From contig JAVHJL010000003.1 in NCBI GenBank assembly GCA_036971715.1, positions 186,001 through 250,000 on the forward strand: a DNA stretch of 64,000 nucleotides, in the 5' to 3' direction. The stretch comes from Arthrobotrys musiformis. Its lineage: Eukaryota; Ascomycota; Orbiliomycetes; Orbiliales; Orbiliaceae. A model generated the notes under the pieces. That model saw nothing but the letters and a program-made list of their open reading frames with translations. It was not told where the DNA came from and searched no databases. Position 1 is the first letter of the stretch. The number at the start of each line of letters is the position of its first letter. Shown piece by piece: positions 1 through 13,327 of the stretch. The position numbers and the translations under genes were made by a program.

Positions 1-3000
1 AAGGGTATGGAACTTTATAGGCTAGCGCTATAGCGCCTGTTGTGAGGACGGCTATACCCTTCGGTGGTGGGACATGTGGATCCCTAAACTGACTGGGTAT
101 GCTTGTATGTCACATTTGGAAGCAGAGTCGGCGTCGTCCATCATACAAAGCATGAGCGAAAGCGTCAGTTGGTTGATCAAGTAAGCGTCTACATCGATAT
201 CAAGAGTTTTAAAATTAAAGAGGGAAAATTTTTTTACTGTGGATGTACCTTCAGTCGGTCTGAGAACGCCTGGGTAAACCTTGGACCCGCAATGTCTATA
301 ATAACTTGCTGCATCTAGGCAATTCAGCCGCCATATATGGTGCAAAGGGACATGTTAGATGGAGAATAATACAGACAGGAAAAATTATCCTAGGTTGGTA
401 TCATTATACTAGCAAGGGTTAGCCTGGATCTCTTTTGCCGAGTGCTTTTGGAGCTTTGGCGGGACGTTGAAAGTGGGGAACGCCTCTTCCATCGAGTACA
501 TGTATCTTGGTCCAGAACTTGAATTCGACCGAGCTAATCAAGTTTCGAAACAGCAGTTCTTAAGAGGCTGTTTAATATTACATATGTACATCCTATTCTT
601 CATATGGGGCACTTTGGTTTTTGTTTGTGGCTGAACTCAGTCCCGTTTTCACAAGCCTGCGCCTAAGCTAAGCTACGGTTATGGCATAAATTCCATGCAT
701 ATGTGAAATGAGATCGAGTAGACACGGCATATGATACTGGTGATCGAGGGAAACTTAGCGATCACAATATGGACGTTTTAAATGTTTTAAAATTTGCAAA
801 GTTTTAGCAATTTAATCCATGAATCCAACCCCATAAAAGCGGGGATGGAATCATGTGCATGGTCGTGCTCGAGTTCCATTCTACAGAGTATATTGCTAAA
901 ATATGAGTTGAGATATTGTGTGCAAGGTTCCTAGAGATCTGAGAGCCACCCATAATATTTAATAACTATAGTTTCCCGATCAGGTGACGACGACTGTCTT
1001 ACCAATGTCACACAGCTGATACCATATGTCAAATGTTTCGTGATATTATTCTATGAGTTCAGATAAGACTTTTACTGAGCACATCCAGGCCAGGCACCCG
1101 CCTCAAAAACAGCTTTAACCTCTCGTCAAGCCCCAATCCCTGAATATTCGTTATTATCCTCTGAGCGGGGTTGGCCCCGGTGTGAACTCACAACCGACCT
1201 CCGTGACGAGATGAAATTCTGCGAGCTCATGCAACAGTGTATCACAATAATGTCGTATCCCTCCACGATCGATACTCTGGGGTGCATAATAACGATGTGA
1301 TCAAGCTGCATTGCCTTAAAAGATTTTCTAGCCACCGCCATTTATTTTTCTAGAAGGCTTTGGTAACCGAAAAGAGACTGGTCAAACATCACGAGGACAA
1401 AGCGTCTGGGGTTTCACAAACACAAAATACGGAGAACTTCGGAAAAATAGAGGGCCGGAGTATCCTTGCATGGGTAATACTAGAGGCCTATGCGTGTTGA
1501 AATTCGAAAGCCTCAGATGACCAGTTGCAACTTGCAGTTGAAGCCACCGTTGTGGCCACATCTGCACCAATAGCACCATCTACAAAATTTTTTCTCAAGG
1601 CTGCATACATATACGGTAGAAAATATGCACACTTGCACATGAACAGTTGCATTGACCGTAGCACTACGGAGTTTTGCTGGGTATCAGACTATGGCTACTT
1701 CGGAACCTCTCGAGTTTTTCCGACACTCGACTCCGATGTTTTATGTGCTGTAGCGCTGTTGGCTCTAAAAACTGCCTTTGTTGAGTTGGTCGACACCCAA
1801 ACAAATGGTTCGGTTATTACTGCCCATACTGAGTTATATCGCAATATCCCCAGATGGCCTCATAATAATGAGCTTTTGTATATTATTTGTAGAATGTCCA
1901 GGATTGTCAGTTTCACGTTAATAAGCTTGATAACAATCAAAGGAAGTATATTAAGATAATCAGCGGAGAGTTTTCTCTGACAATCATTTTGTCAAATCAC
2001 AGCCAATGTGGTTCGACTCCCCGCTGTTATCTGTCAGGCGCTATGGATTAATTGTAGAATTCTCAAGGCATTCAAACCTGGTTTCTCAATTGTCAGCCTT
2101 TACTAAGTTAGAACAATACATATAGACCCTTGAGAATTTTTCATGCAACGGTCTTCGAATGGCGCTTCCAAAAAATTGGTTTTAACCCCCAGGCATTTCT
2201 GATCGAAATTCAAACGTTGCAAAGGGTTCCGTTGCACACCGGGCCCGTGGCTTAAATCGGATTAACGTTGTTGCGGGGCCGAGTGGCGAGACGCCTGTAA
2301 TCTTAGCTTTGAAATTGGCCCACTCTGCTTCAAAATTGATCGGGCCAAGCGATTAGCGCCTCAGTGGTGGCCATTAATGGTAGTTGGTTACTGTAGTTAG
2401 ACGGTTGTATTCATTGAAAATTCGAAAAGGAGGTTGACGGTGGACCTTTGGTGCAAACTTTGATGGACAACTGCCAACCATGAAACATATGGCTAGCTTC
2501 CACTGTATCGTATGCAGAGACAAACTGAGTGTTTCGATTAATTATCGTCGAATGGTGACGGCCCTTCTGTCAACAAATTCCAGCACGTTTTCCAGGAGAT
2601 AAGGGTCTCGAGTCTTAGAAAGGCCTCATTCTTGACCCCTTTCAAGGACCGAGAAGCGAGTCGCTTCATAGCTGCATTACGTCAATAGGCGGAATTGGTG
2701 AGGGATATTCTTTCCTAGTTGCAGCACGTATTGGACAATTGTACGTAGACAATCTGATAAGTGACCTTGCGAGAAAACCCAGTCCTCCTGGTTTCACGCA
2801 AAGCGGTGACCACAATATGGATAGCACGGCAGCAGCGAAAAAAGTTACCGAGAACGTGCTGAATTCCATGGCCACATGTTGACCATCGCTACTAGGTAAC
2901 GGTCAAATAATTTTGCGGAATCGGGAAGGGGTCGAAGAGGGCACTACAAGTCTCATCCTACAACTTACGCCAGAAAGGATAACGGAACGTTCGTTTGGGT

Positions 3001-5392
3001 GGTGAAAGATGATCGAAGGGGAGATTCCTAGTTCTGGCGACTTGCAGGTCAAGATGCAGGATGTATCATCGACGAAAATGAATGATGTCTAAATTTCGTT
3101 AATAACCCTCACGCTCGAGAGCTAATAGTGAGATTGGTTTTATCCTACATCATCATCGATCAAAGGTCTTCCTGCGGCCCAACCGCGATTTTTTTTTTTT
3201 TTTTTTTTTTTTTTTTGAATATCTCCTGCTATCTGGTACTTTTGCTACGACGGTTTTTCTTTTGAGGATTAGCCGAGTTGGCGGGACCCACATTTGGTGT
3301 TAACCCGGCCAATGAGGTCTTCGGACGATGAATATGATCACGCGGTTCGCTGGATGCCCTGCTGCTGTACCCCAAATACCCGGACCGCCCCATCCATGTC
3401 TTGACACCAAAATCGAGTAGTAACACCCCTCTTTGATCCTTCGTCTGCTACCATAGAGTCTGTCCGTGTGGAATAACTTAGGAGTTGGTCTCAACGGAAG
3501 ATGCCACCGCTGCACTAGTAAAATTCACAGACAATGGGGTAAAGTCGATCGATGTTGGCGACAGTGTGGGGAAACTTCCTTGCAAGAAGGAAATATCTTG
3601 CAAGTACACATATCTGCGTTCTCCACCGTACCTATACTATGTATGGAGTACATCGTCTTTCTCCAAAGAGGAGTTCGGTTGGTGCGGGGCATGGCACAGA
3701 CTCCAACCGTACTTCCATCTAGTCCACAAGAGCCACACAACGAAGCCTTTCAGCCCTGTCATTTCGTAAAGATCATCAGTGCTTCTTCTAGAATTGCTAA
3801 AGAAGGTTTCAGAGTGCTTCAGCGAAAGCACAGACTCCGTCCCTGATCATTGAGAGAAAGAAAGAAAGGCCGAAGCGTCATGTGGCCTATGGAAGGCTAT
3901 CGACCATACTGTCCTAATGGGTCCGGTTATCGATACTCCGATACCGCTAATATTTTTATTTATTTTTGCGGATCAAGATTATTGGTGCGTACTCCGAATA
4001 GCCCAATTCTAGGGTATCTTTCGGGCAGCAGAGCGCGTACAGATGCATTGCAAAAGTGAGCATACATGAGCTATATCCCAGACTGACGGGAATTGGACTT
4101 AGTTCGGGCGACAAAACCACATAGTATTGGTCTCAGCAAGTGAGGGGAGAATAATAATATATTCTGATATATCCTAGCCTTAGTGAAGGCTCGCCCTTCG
4201 TTTGTTCGATTTTTAGTGTAGGCGAGAGGTGTGGGAACAGTCTGCCAGGCTCTGACCCTCGGCTGGAAGGGATTAGCTTTGTGACGATGCGGAATTTGGA
4301 CGAAATGACCTAGGGCCGGGAAGGACTTTAGGTCAAGTCACATTTTCCTCGCTGTGTCGTGTCTACCGCCTGATTTAGCTGTCGCTGTCCTGTTCAAAAT
4401 TTTATTTTGTCAACATGCTGCAGCGTCTGGCAGGGGCGGTCAAGTATTCCTTTTTTTCTTGGGCAAGTTTGTTCGATTCACCCGCCACCATATTGGTCCG
4501 GTCTTTTCAATTGAAGGTTGCTTTTTATCCCCACCATCTTGCTGCGGTGGACAGGGTGCAAGCACCCCGGCCAGTGCTTGACCTCCCTGTCCAAAGACCC
4601 CGGCATGGTCTGGGTAAGTCCTTTTCAGCATTGTTTTTCCTTTTTCTTCGGTGTGAAGTTAATTTGTAGCTTGTTCTAACAAAAGATCATCTCCTGACTG
4701 CCCCGTGCAAAGATTGATGTACTCCAAACAAGGGGCCGATGTAAATTGTGGGGCAAGAATTCGCCCGCGTACCTAACTTTTGTATCGACCAGGAACTCTT
4801 TCTGGCGCAGCGACGGCATTGCCAAATACATACCTGTTCTGCTTGCCAGAGTGCAACTCTAGACGCAGGACTCCACCCATGTCTTCGATTGATTGGATTG
4901 GACAGCTGACGACCTGGTCACTGGCAGTAGTACTACCGGTTCGTTCCCTCAGTCCAAGGAGGGTTAGAGCTCTCCGGAAAATCCTTACCTTTGCGACTTA
5001 CTCGCATCTTCTGTATTTTTTCTTTTATTCTTGTGCATGCATCTTTGCTTGTGGCTGATTGTCCTGTGCGATCACTCAGAACAAGGGACGGACCATGCAT
5101 CACAGATTTCTGGACTGTTACTATTTAATCTTGGAGACATCCCCACCATCTGTGTCCGAGTCCTTCTCTCATCACCAGCTATCGCTTCACTGACGATATC
5201 TATTGCTCACAGACAAGATATACCTTTTCTATACACTCATTCTTCTTCCCAGAAATCTATATCGACTGGTAGATCATAAGATCCCGGCGTACGAACTTGC
5301 ATATATCAATTCGAAGTTTTTTTTACGACATCAACGCTTGCAGATAATATAAACACCCCCCTCTATCAATTTCCAATATCCCAGACTACAAT
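1..5392. other. Gene-poor stretch, no supported gene
   Basis: No reading frame here has a recognisable family, a motif, or neighbouring exons that splice into a longer product; the longest frames (for example 1525-1959 and 3466-3846) look random. The stretch holds a 28-T run near 3.2 kb. Its last kilobase (about 4350-5390) is rich in CT tracts and looks like the promoter and possible 5' leader of the gene starting at 5393. A sequence resembling a donor (GGTAAGTCC at about 4613) could belong to a leader intron, which is inference only. No transposon coding remnant was recognised. Confidence 0.6.
3189..3216. repeat. T28 homopolymer
   Basis: An uninterrupted run of 28 T lies in non-coding DNA. 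It could be a retroposition tail, a slippage-prone tract or an assembly artefact; no target-site duplication was recognised beside it. Confidence 0.9.
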
Positions 5393-6211
5393 ATGTCTTC
5401 CCCACGCAGCCACCCACAACACTCTCGCAGCATGAGCAACAACAGATTTGCTGGAATGATCCCCCCTCTTATGCTTGTCAACCCATCAGATTTACAAATG
5501 AACGGAGTCCGCGTTGATGGATCTCTGTTGTCAAGCAAGACATTCATTGATTCCATGACCGCCTCGTTTAACCAGCACGAAAACATGTCTCCATCTACTC
5601 CTGAATTTATCGATTCGCCATCTTCCACTGTTAGCGCCGATTCTTTCATGCCTCCAACTCCACAGCAGATGCATCACGGCAGATTTCTCTGCCCTGAGCC
5701 AAACTGCTCCTACAGCATCATTGGATTAAACTCTGGTGCTGAGCTTGAGCAACATGTTGCCTCCGGCAGTCATGTTAATCACCCCGTTGAATTCGAACTC
5801 GAACTCAACAATGAAGACCAATCCGGATACTCGGCCCAAATGTGGGGAAATAAGAACGGTGATTACTTCGCTCTCCCTACACAGCCAAAGGGAAAGGGCG
5901 TTGAGGGACACTGCGCATGCCGATATTGCAATCCTCATGTTGCATTGGCTGAGCCTGAGATCCATCCTCAGCAATCCCTCGAACTGCCCCCTCCAGTCGG
6001 TGGCAATGGCTTCGATCACCGGACATGGCAACAAAACATGAAATTGGAAAAGGCAATGCAGGCCGTTCTACAACAGCACCAGCGGATGAGGGAGGCGGAG
6101 GTAATGCAACAAAGTATTTCTTTCGCGAATACTGTGCAGCCATTCGGAAACTTTTACGGCGCACCTCAAATGCCAGTTTACCCCGTCTACAACAACTCTT
6201 TTGCTTATTAA
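5393..6211 (+). CDS. Hypothetical 272-aa protein with one C2H2-like zinc finger
   Basis: This is an uninterrupted frame of 272 residues with a Ser/Pro/Met-rich N-terminus (residues 1-95). A C2H2-like module follows: C100-x4-C105, then H121 and H127, inside a segment beginning FLCPEPNC. A short Cys cluster (C174, C176, C179, in GHCACRYCN) comes next, and the tail is Gln/Met-rich with a predicted helix around 210-235. The spacing suits a single degenerate zinc finger, so a nuclear regulatory role is possible, but this is inference and no named family was recognised. The start was chosen because it is the first ATG of the frame and follows an AT-rich TATA-like stretch (about 5346-5356). The gene stands alone: no neighbour lies within 5 kb on either side. 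Codon third positions favour C and T as in the other genes of the window, supporting a real gene. Confidence 0.75.
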   Translation: MSSPRSHPQHSRSMSNNRFAGMIPPLMLVNPSDLQMNGVRVDGSLLSSKTFIDSMTASFNQHENMSPSTPEFIDSPSSTVSADSFMPPTPQQMHHGRFLCPEPNCSYSIIGLNSGAELEQHVASGSHVNHPVEFELELNNEDQSGYSAQMWGNKNGDYFALPTQPKGKGVEGHCACRYCNPHVALAEPEIHPQQSLELPPPVGGNGFDHRTWQQNMKLEKAMQAVLQQHQRMREAEVMQQSISFANTVQPFGNFYGAPQMPVYPVYNNSFAY

Positions 6212-9200
6212 ACGGATACCCGCCATATGATCATGCCTCTCTCACGATACAATTTTCTTTATTGTTCGTATACCCTTTCCCAGTTATCATGAGAACTGGA
6301 TGATCTTGGAGACACGAATTTCTTTCGGAGCCTTAATTTGTACATACCCACGACATACCGTCGAGTCAGAGTTTGCTATTTCTGTTTTGTTTTTTGTCAG
6401 ACCTTAGCCTTTCTTTTTTTGTACAGCTGATATCCCCATCCAAAATATCCCTCGGAGTTAGTATTCCTGGACGGCCCGTCTTTTTTATCATTCATTTTTG
6501 TTCATATTTCGTTTTTGGATACCAGGCGGTGTTCAATCAGGCATTTCAATGGGGAGGCGTTACATTCACCGACATTCTACCAAAACCAAAAAACTTGGAA
6601 ATTACCAATACCTATCACGGGAACTTTGAGGTTTCTCGCGGACCTACAAAAGTTCTAGCTTGTTGCATTGCATTCATGGCACAAAAAGTCAGACAGCATT
6701 TTGGAGGGCATCTTGATCATATTTGGATTTATTGCCTATATGTACGATAACTAAGAGAGTTGAGCTTTCTGGTGTCAATTCTAGTTTCCTAATTCAGGAA
6801 ACAAAATACAAATCAATTCCTCAAAACTCAAATCTTCAATTCTCGTAAAACATTGTAATTAAATCGATCGTGCATAGCCTCTCCCGGCCTAGACTTTCTA
6901 ACATACGAACTTCATATATAATTCTAGATATATATTCCAATCACAGCCTTGCAACACTTTTCAAACACCCGTTTACGTGTATAAATTTCTAATGATTGGA
7001 TGAATGATTCGATTCTCGCCTTCGAGCGAAACCACGGAATATACTGACAATGCACGAACAATGCAATTCTTCTTCTCTTCTCTAGCTTTCTTCACTTCTT
7101 TCTTTTTTGTTTCTACCAAGGAAACGCCAACTAGAAGTGAACCGGATGGTTCATGACCGAGATGCGCCATAGTTACCGCTAGTGTGGGTAGCGCATGCTG
7201 TGTCAAACTGAAATGAATACGCAGTGCTTTCTGATCGATTCAACAGGTTGTAATGCAGATGCGCATATGCATGGAGGTAGGCGTAGAAATCACTCACACG
7301 TCTAAATGCTGCAAACCCACTTCCTTCTCAGTAATCCTTTTTAGTAATAACGTTAGTAAATTTTCGATACTTCACCCTCCATCTCCGACTTTTCAATCAT
7401 TCCGAAATTTTGCCTGCGAAAATGGCCGATACTATTGATTGTGCACTGATTCAACTGCGTATAGGGTCGAACGTTTTCGTAGAAGGAAGCACCGATATGT
7501 AGATGGTTTGATATTTTTGGGGTTGTGTGGATGACCAGCCCCAGATCTTCCGGGGTACGACCCCCTGCTCTTCCCCATACTTCTATGCAGAAGGAATTAA
7601 AAAGGTCTAACGGAGGATAATGCACGGCATCTGTGCTGGCTAAACACAAACCCTAGAAATAGTATTTCGTCCTGTAGGCGCAGATAGGTCGCTTCGCGCG
7701 AGCTCGAGCCATTTTCCTTTGTCTACATGGCAAATCTCAAGAAAAATATTTGCCATGCAGTTTTACCGTGGCCCAAAAAAATAAAATAAAAACAAAATAA
7801 TACCTGGCCAGGCATATCACATAATATCTCTACAACTTTGCTCCTCTCGGTGTCTGAATCATGAAAGAGACAAATAATACCAATCTGTATTATCCAATGA
7901 GCCCCCCTCAGCGATATAACTCGTGCTGCATAGCAGTTATAATAGCACGACCTAAGTATCATTCGGGTATAATATTGCACCGCTGATAAACCTCGCCTGT
8001 GACCAAACCCTCGTCCGTTTTATCAAGCGTTCTAAGACATGTTTATCAACACTCTTTCTTCGTCATAAATTTATTGGTTTCTTCTCACTATCTTTACTCG
8101 TATCTGAAACCTGAATATCATTGAGGACCCTGACTTATGATTGACAGTTGATTTACATATATGTCGAAGGAATAAAGAGCAATTTTTGGAGCACAATTTC
8201 GACAGCGTTTTATTGAATATTTCTGAGACAGGCTAAACTTAACGGATTAGATCAACAGAAATCGCCGAAATGGGTGGAGGAGCGTCTGCGGTTGAAGACG
8301 TAGCTGTTGGAGCCTACCCCACCTCACTCGCCCGATCCCCGAAAAAAGGGATGGTATGGGTTATTCTTTTTTCTAGTGTTCGCAACAAAAGATAGGTAGC
8401 ATATTATTCACGAGCTAGTCCCAAGAAGTACTTGCCGGAGTAAGAGAAACGAGGCCCGATTTAAAAACGTGTGCCTTGAGGAATCTATTTGAAATTCGAG
8501 CTTTCCAAGTCTTTTGTGCATGGCTGAGCTGAGGCAGAAACGTATTCGCGTAGGCAGATATTATGCTCGGGCCCGAACGCCTCCCGGCAAGATTACTTTT
8601 GTGATGTTGTCATCGTAGTGTCATGGTGTGCGTGACTTGTGAGGATAAGTTGGGTGAACTGGTGGCTTGAGTAACCACTGGTACCAATGTGTCTTCACGT
8701 TGCCGTCTCCCTTCTGTGCACGACTCTACTGCAGATCTATGCTCGAGCACCCGCAAAAGTTCATCGAGTTGGTGTGGATGCCCATCCTAGCCTTTACAAC
8801 GGTGCCTTGCAGGCGGTGGGGTACGGAAATTTCTCCCATAGTCGCAATCCGGTACATCGCGCTTGGTCAGTGCAGTGCGGAGAAGAAAGACAATCGAAAT
8901 AAGTCGACCGAGTGGGAAAACTTACGAAGCTCAAGCTGAGGTCGGGAGAAGCCTCGACATGACGGGGCAACCCTGCTAGTGCGGTTTCCAACTTATCCGT
9001 GCACTAGACAAAATCAAGCTTAAGGCAAGATCAGGTGCAGCAAACGACCGGTCGAAAAAAGAAAACCTAGGACAAGAAGTTCGGATATTGGAAGTGGTGG
9101 AGACCCCGACTGGCAGGGATCCTTGGTGAAAATGCAACAAACGCAGAAATAACCATTCCCGGCTGAATAAAACATCAGAAAGACCAGCACACCCAAAATA

Positions 9201-11767
9201 ACAAAGGGACTGGAGGCGCCGTCAATGCATAACCATAGGAAAACCTCGGATGAGCCTACATACATACATTTAAAACCGTATGTCAAAACCATCTGATATA
9301 TGATATATTGAGTATTATAGTGAGGGGTAAAGGGTATCTCCTGGGCTTGTGTTACCCGCAGTGAGGCGGTTCAGCGGGGCAATAGCGCCCGTTCGTCTTA
9401 ACTTTTTTGTCCAAGAAAATGGGCATCAATGCTTGAGTCTTTAGTTGAGAAATTAAGGAGTACATACATACTTTTTTTTTCTGCCGTCGTTTAGCCCGGC
9501 CCACTGACTTACTTACGAGATGGGGATAGCCGAGATAGTGTGAGGTTAGCGTCGACATCTACCGACGAATTCCAGTCTTCCAAAGTCCCACTATGTCCGG
9601 CAAGCTAACCACTTCAATAAAATTGTTGCGGATTAATGTGGAGACTTCGACTAAAATTTTCATGTGGGTTCGATGCCTCGACCTGGTTGGCCGCTGTCAT
9701 GGCTGGAGCATGGGCCAAGTCTTTCCCGTTTTAGAGTGATCGCGACGTTCCTGCCTGTTAACTAAGGGGAAAGCCATTTCCGAGCGCTCAGTTAGTGCTT
9801 TTTAGTTAGACTACAGAGTATGGCTGTGTATGTAATTGTACTTACGTCGAGTGTTAGCCTTCGTCTCGAGAAAGTATTAATATCTTTAGCCAGAAAGCGC
9901 GATCTATCGAACAGAATATTTGGCAATGTTAATATCAGATGACAATCGATCCGGCTGGCCCCGGGTACATGAAAATTTGCCTGTGCGTACTTTATGAACA
10001 CGAGATCACCTTGTCCATGAGTGGCAAATCCGAGATAGTAAATTTTTCTTACAGGCTTATTTGCCTGTTGCATGTCGAGTACTTGGTTATGATGACACGG
10101 CGACCGACGACAGCGAACTCTTCCGTTGCAATTGCATGTAACGGTTGTACTCACTGAGATCTAGATTCCAGAGCTCTAGTTGCAATACTGCTCACATTCA
10201 GCAATGGCGACCACATAACGCCAACCTAGTCAGCCACGATGGGTCCTGTTGTCCGAATTCTCCAGAGCGGGAACACACGAGTACGAGAACTCCAAGCGAG
10301 CCACCTGACAAGACGTTCTCAAAAGCAAATATACCTTTTCCATATGCATCTCTCGTTTTAGGTCGATATATTTCTCCAACACTTCATACCACAACCTGCC
10401 AAGTCAGCTAAATGGCCGCCCCTATTCGCGCCAAATTTTGCTTAGCTGGAAGTGAAGTCAGAAACACAAGATATCTTGAGAAGAATTGTACTCTACGACA
10501 TAGTATTGAGTGATTTACCGGAGTTTCTCCGCAGCGACTGGGGAGGCAAGCAGTTTCAAGCCTGCGTCGATCAAAAAAGCCACCAAATGCGATCTAGCAG
10601 GCCACCCTGTGGGTCCTTTTCATAACTTGCAGTCGTCCTCATGACTAAAGAGCAGGGGTTTGGCCAGACAGTATCGGACGTAGGAGGTGGGGATGGGCTC
10701 TTCCCCATCTAACGTTTTGCCAGAGCCTGCTATATTACCATCCCAGCCGCCCTCTTTTGAAAACATGCTAACAGCGCCTCCAAAAAGAATTTTATGTCGA
10801 TACCCATTATCGCCAAGTAGTTAATGTATATTGCAGCTATTATGCGTTAGTCTCTTAGCCACCGGAGTTTGTAAGTGTCATTCGCCGTCAAGGCTTAGGG
10901 AGAAGGGAAAAAATAAAAAATCCTGCGACGCTAAGAGTTTACCCCATATAATTTCGCCATCTTATAGCCAAGGACAGGGCTCCTTGGAAGTAGGTATTTT
11001 TCACGCTATCATCTGAAAATTGATGACTGCTTCAAGGGCTGTCAATATACTCCCTAGAACCTTCTACTAGCCGTCCCAACTAGACCAGCATAGACAATTT
11101 TCAGTCCTAGCTCTACGCCCGCTAATGTCATTGCCATGTACATACTCACGATCTACAAACCTACGCGATTTGTTATCTTGCCGAATACATTATCATCCTT
11201 GACCTCGTTTCGAAGACTTGGTATCGGAGCTAGTCGTACTCCCCACTGATTCACCCCGAACAAATTTGAGATCGCTTCGTAATATCTTTTGCAACTCTGC
11301 TTCTCAACAATCTTCAGAGAGGTTAGTCAAGAAAATTTCTTAATCTTGGAATCCTATCAACCATTTACCAACCCTCAGCCGTCATTTGAATCAGGATGAC
11401 TAAATTTACAATCAAAAGGCTCTAGCCGGTCAAGTCGCATTAGATAATTCACTCGGATAGAAAAATGCCGGGCTCATGATTGTTCTCAACACCATCCACC
11501 ATTGTGTCATGACTCCGAAGCTGAATCTCGCAGTGCGACCAAGAAATTGACATCAGAGCCGGGGGTGCACTTCCCGTGTTTGAACAAGTCAGTATACTTG
11601 GTATTTTACACTTGCAAAGCGGCCTCGCATTTCATATGCAATCTAACTTAATCTTGGATTTTAATGCTGCAGACACGGCAGGATTCAATTGAAAGCTACA
11701 ATAAAGTACCTCTATTGACATTCTTGTATCTAGAACGTTGGGGGGGCTCCGAGAGGCAGAAGCGTAT
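6212..11767. other. Long intergenic stretch, nothing recognised
   Basis: It follows the end of the zinc-finger-like gene and precedes the 3' end of the aldo-keto reductase. Only short frames without family resemblance occur. GGCTAAA words lie at 7638-7644 and 8231-8237 without an associated gene, which is useful as a background count for that motif. No tRNA, transposon frame or tandem repeat array was recognised. Confidence 0.6.
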
Positions 11768-12790
11768 TCATGGACAGTTTAGAGGATACGGGCAGATGGC
11801 ACCACCCTGGCCCTCGTCAAGTTGTTCGATTTCGGTCATTTCTTCCTCTGTGAGCTCCCAACCATCCATATCCATATTCGCCTTCATTCTTTCAGGGTTG
11901 TCACTTTTAGGAAGAGGGAGATATCCTTTTTGCAAGCTCCATTTGATCATGACCTGAGTCGGGTGCCTGCCATGTTTCTGTCCGATTGCGACTAGGACAG
12001 GGTTGTCTGAACGTCGGTTTCGCGCGATGGGGGCGTAGGCGGTGATGACAATGCCCTTCGATTTGCAGAGTTCGATTACTTCCTTTTGCTGGCAGAAAGG
12101 ATGCACTTCTATCTGGTTGCATACAGGTGTGGTAGAAGTGTACGAATTCATCTGGAAGAGGTGTTCTGTACCACTATAACACGTATAACACGGATGTTTA
12201 GTATTTTTGGGCATATTGAAAGCAGCTAAATGTGCTGAAGGAAACCAAACAACGGCAAGTCGCAAAGTCTTTTTCGATTTTATAGACTGCGTCGGGATAT
12301 TATGGACATTAGAGAGCCTAGGTGTGTGTACTCACTAATTGCTAACCCCAATATCGACAGTCCCACCTTCCTTCTTCAATAGTTCGAGGGCCTTCCAGAG
12401 GATTTCACGACCTTCTCTCCCGCTCGAAGGAGTATGGACCAGGAAGAGGTCCACGTATCCCTTCCTATCCCCTTCTCCAGCGTCAATCTTTCGGACGCTC
12501 TCTCTAATGCTCTCCAGTGTTTTTTCAACACTATTTTCAACGGGGTATTGAATTTTAGTAACAACGTAGAGCTCGTTGCGAGGAACTCCGGACACCTTGA
12601 TTGCTTCTCCGACGTCGGCTTCGTTTTGATAGAATTGAGCAGTGTCGATGTGTCTGTAGCCCATGGAAAGCGCGGCAAGGACAGCTCCCTTGCAATCAGT
12701 CGATTTATAGACACCGTACCCTATGCGAGGGATTTTGGCGTTGGATCCCGTGAGGGGTACGAGGTCTTTGACAGAGTAGTTCGGTGCCAT
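11768..12790 (-). CDS. Aldo-keto reductase (two exons)
   Basis: An NADPH-dependent carbonyl reductase of the AKR superfamily, 286 aa, cytosolic (no signal or membrane segment). Exons are 12336-12790 and 11768-12173; the 162-bp intron has donor GTGAGT and acceptor TATAG and rebuilds the conserved GVSNYG segment. The AKR tetrad is complete: D49 and Y54 in HIDTAQFY, K79 in VVTKI, H119 in LVHTP. The C-terminal half keeps NQIEVHPF, the YAP turn and the nicotinamide-phosphate-binding LPKSDNPERMKAN segment. It resembles the small yeast YPR1/GCY1 and 2,5-diketogluconate reductase-like group more than classical xylose reductase (about 320 aa), so the substrate is open. The promoter holds a GGCTA/TAGCC inverted repeat, and a beta-xylosidase lies 540 bp upstream in the same orientation, which makes a role in pentose or sugar reduction plausible but unproven. 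Confidence 0.93.
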
Positions 12791-13327
12791 CGTGCAAGTA
12801 TACTATGTGCGGATAACAGAGTGGTGCTGTATGATTTCTGGACTTGTCACCATCCACCATGAAATGAATTCCGAATATTCCCACGACGTGCAATCACTAT
12901 GTCAGGTAAGGCTAGCTTTAGCCTCGAATCTCCGCTTCGAACTTAGCTATGGAAAATAACACACCCTACAACGCATATCCCGTTCTAGTCCTAACAAATC
13001 TATCCACGGAAGGATATTATTACCGCAATTTCTATTGCTTCTAGGTATGGGACGACGGATTCTAGATTTGGAGGATCAGGTTCGAATCGACCATGTTCTC
13101 AAAAGTAAAAAAAACTTTTGTTATTATAGCTAGCTGTGAAGAAGACAGTAAAGTGCTTATATACAAAATCCGCATGTTCCATGATGCGCGCTATAAAGAT
13201 GCTATCAAATCAAACCTGAAGCTACAGGATTTTCTTTTTACGTTCCTTCCGAGTTCTCGAGTTCGCCCCGTATTGAGATGGTATAAGTTGGAGAGTCTTG
13301 AAGCTTAGAGCAGTTAAGTCCACTCAT
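12791..13327. other. Intergenic, AKR promoter and GH43 3' region
   Basis: This 537-bp gap contains the promoter of the reductase and the 3' flank of the beta-xylosidase. The only distinctive element is the inverted repeat at 12910-12923. Confidence 0.6.
12910..12923. promoter_or_regulatory. XlnR/Xyr1-like inverted repeat upstream of AKR
   Basis: GGCTA, four bases, then TAGCC forms a perfect inverted repeat about 120 bp upstream of the reductase ATG. The right arm read on the minus strand is GGCTAAA, the published core for XlnR/Xyr1-type xylanolytic activators, and the left arm reads GGCTAG (fits GGCTAR). That such a regulator exists in this genome is assumed. Confidence 0.4.

Noticed and set aside
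1525..1959. 144-codon plus-strand frame
   Set aside because: No family resemblance, no neighbouring exons, composition not like the real genes of the window.
13075..13095. GGTTCGAATCGACC resembling a Pol III B box
   Set aside because: No acceptor stem, D arm or A box at the right distance.
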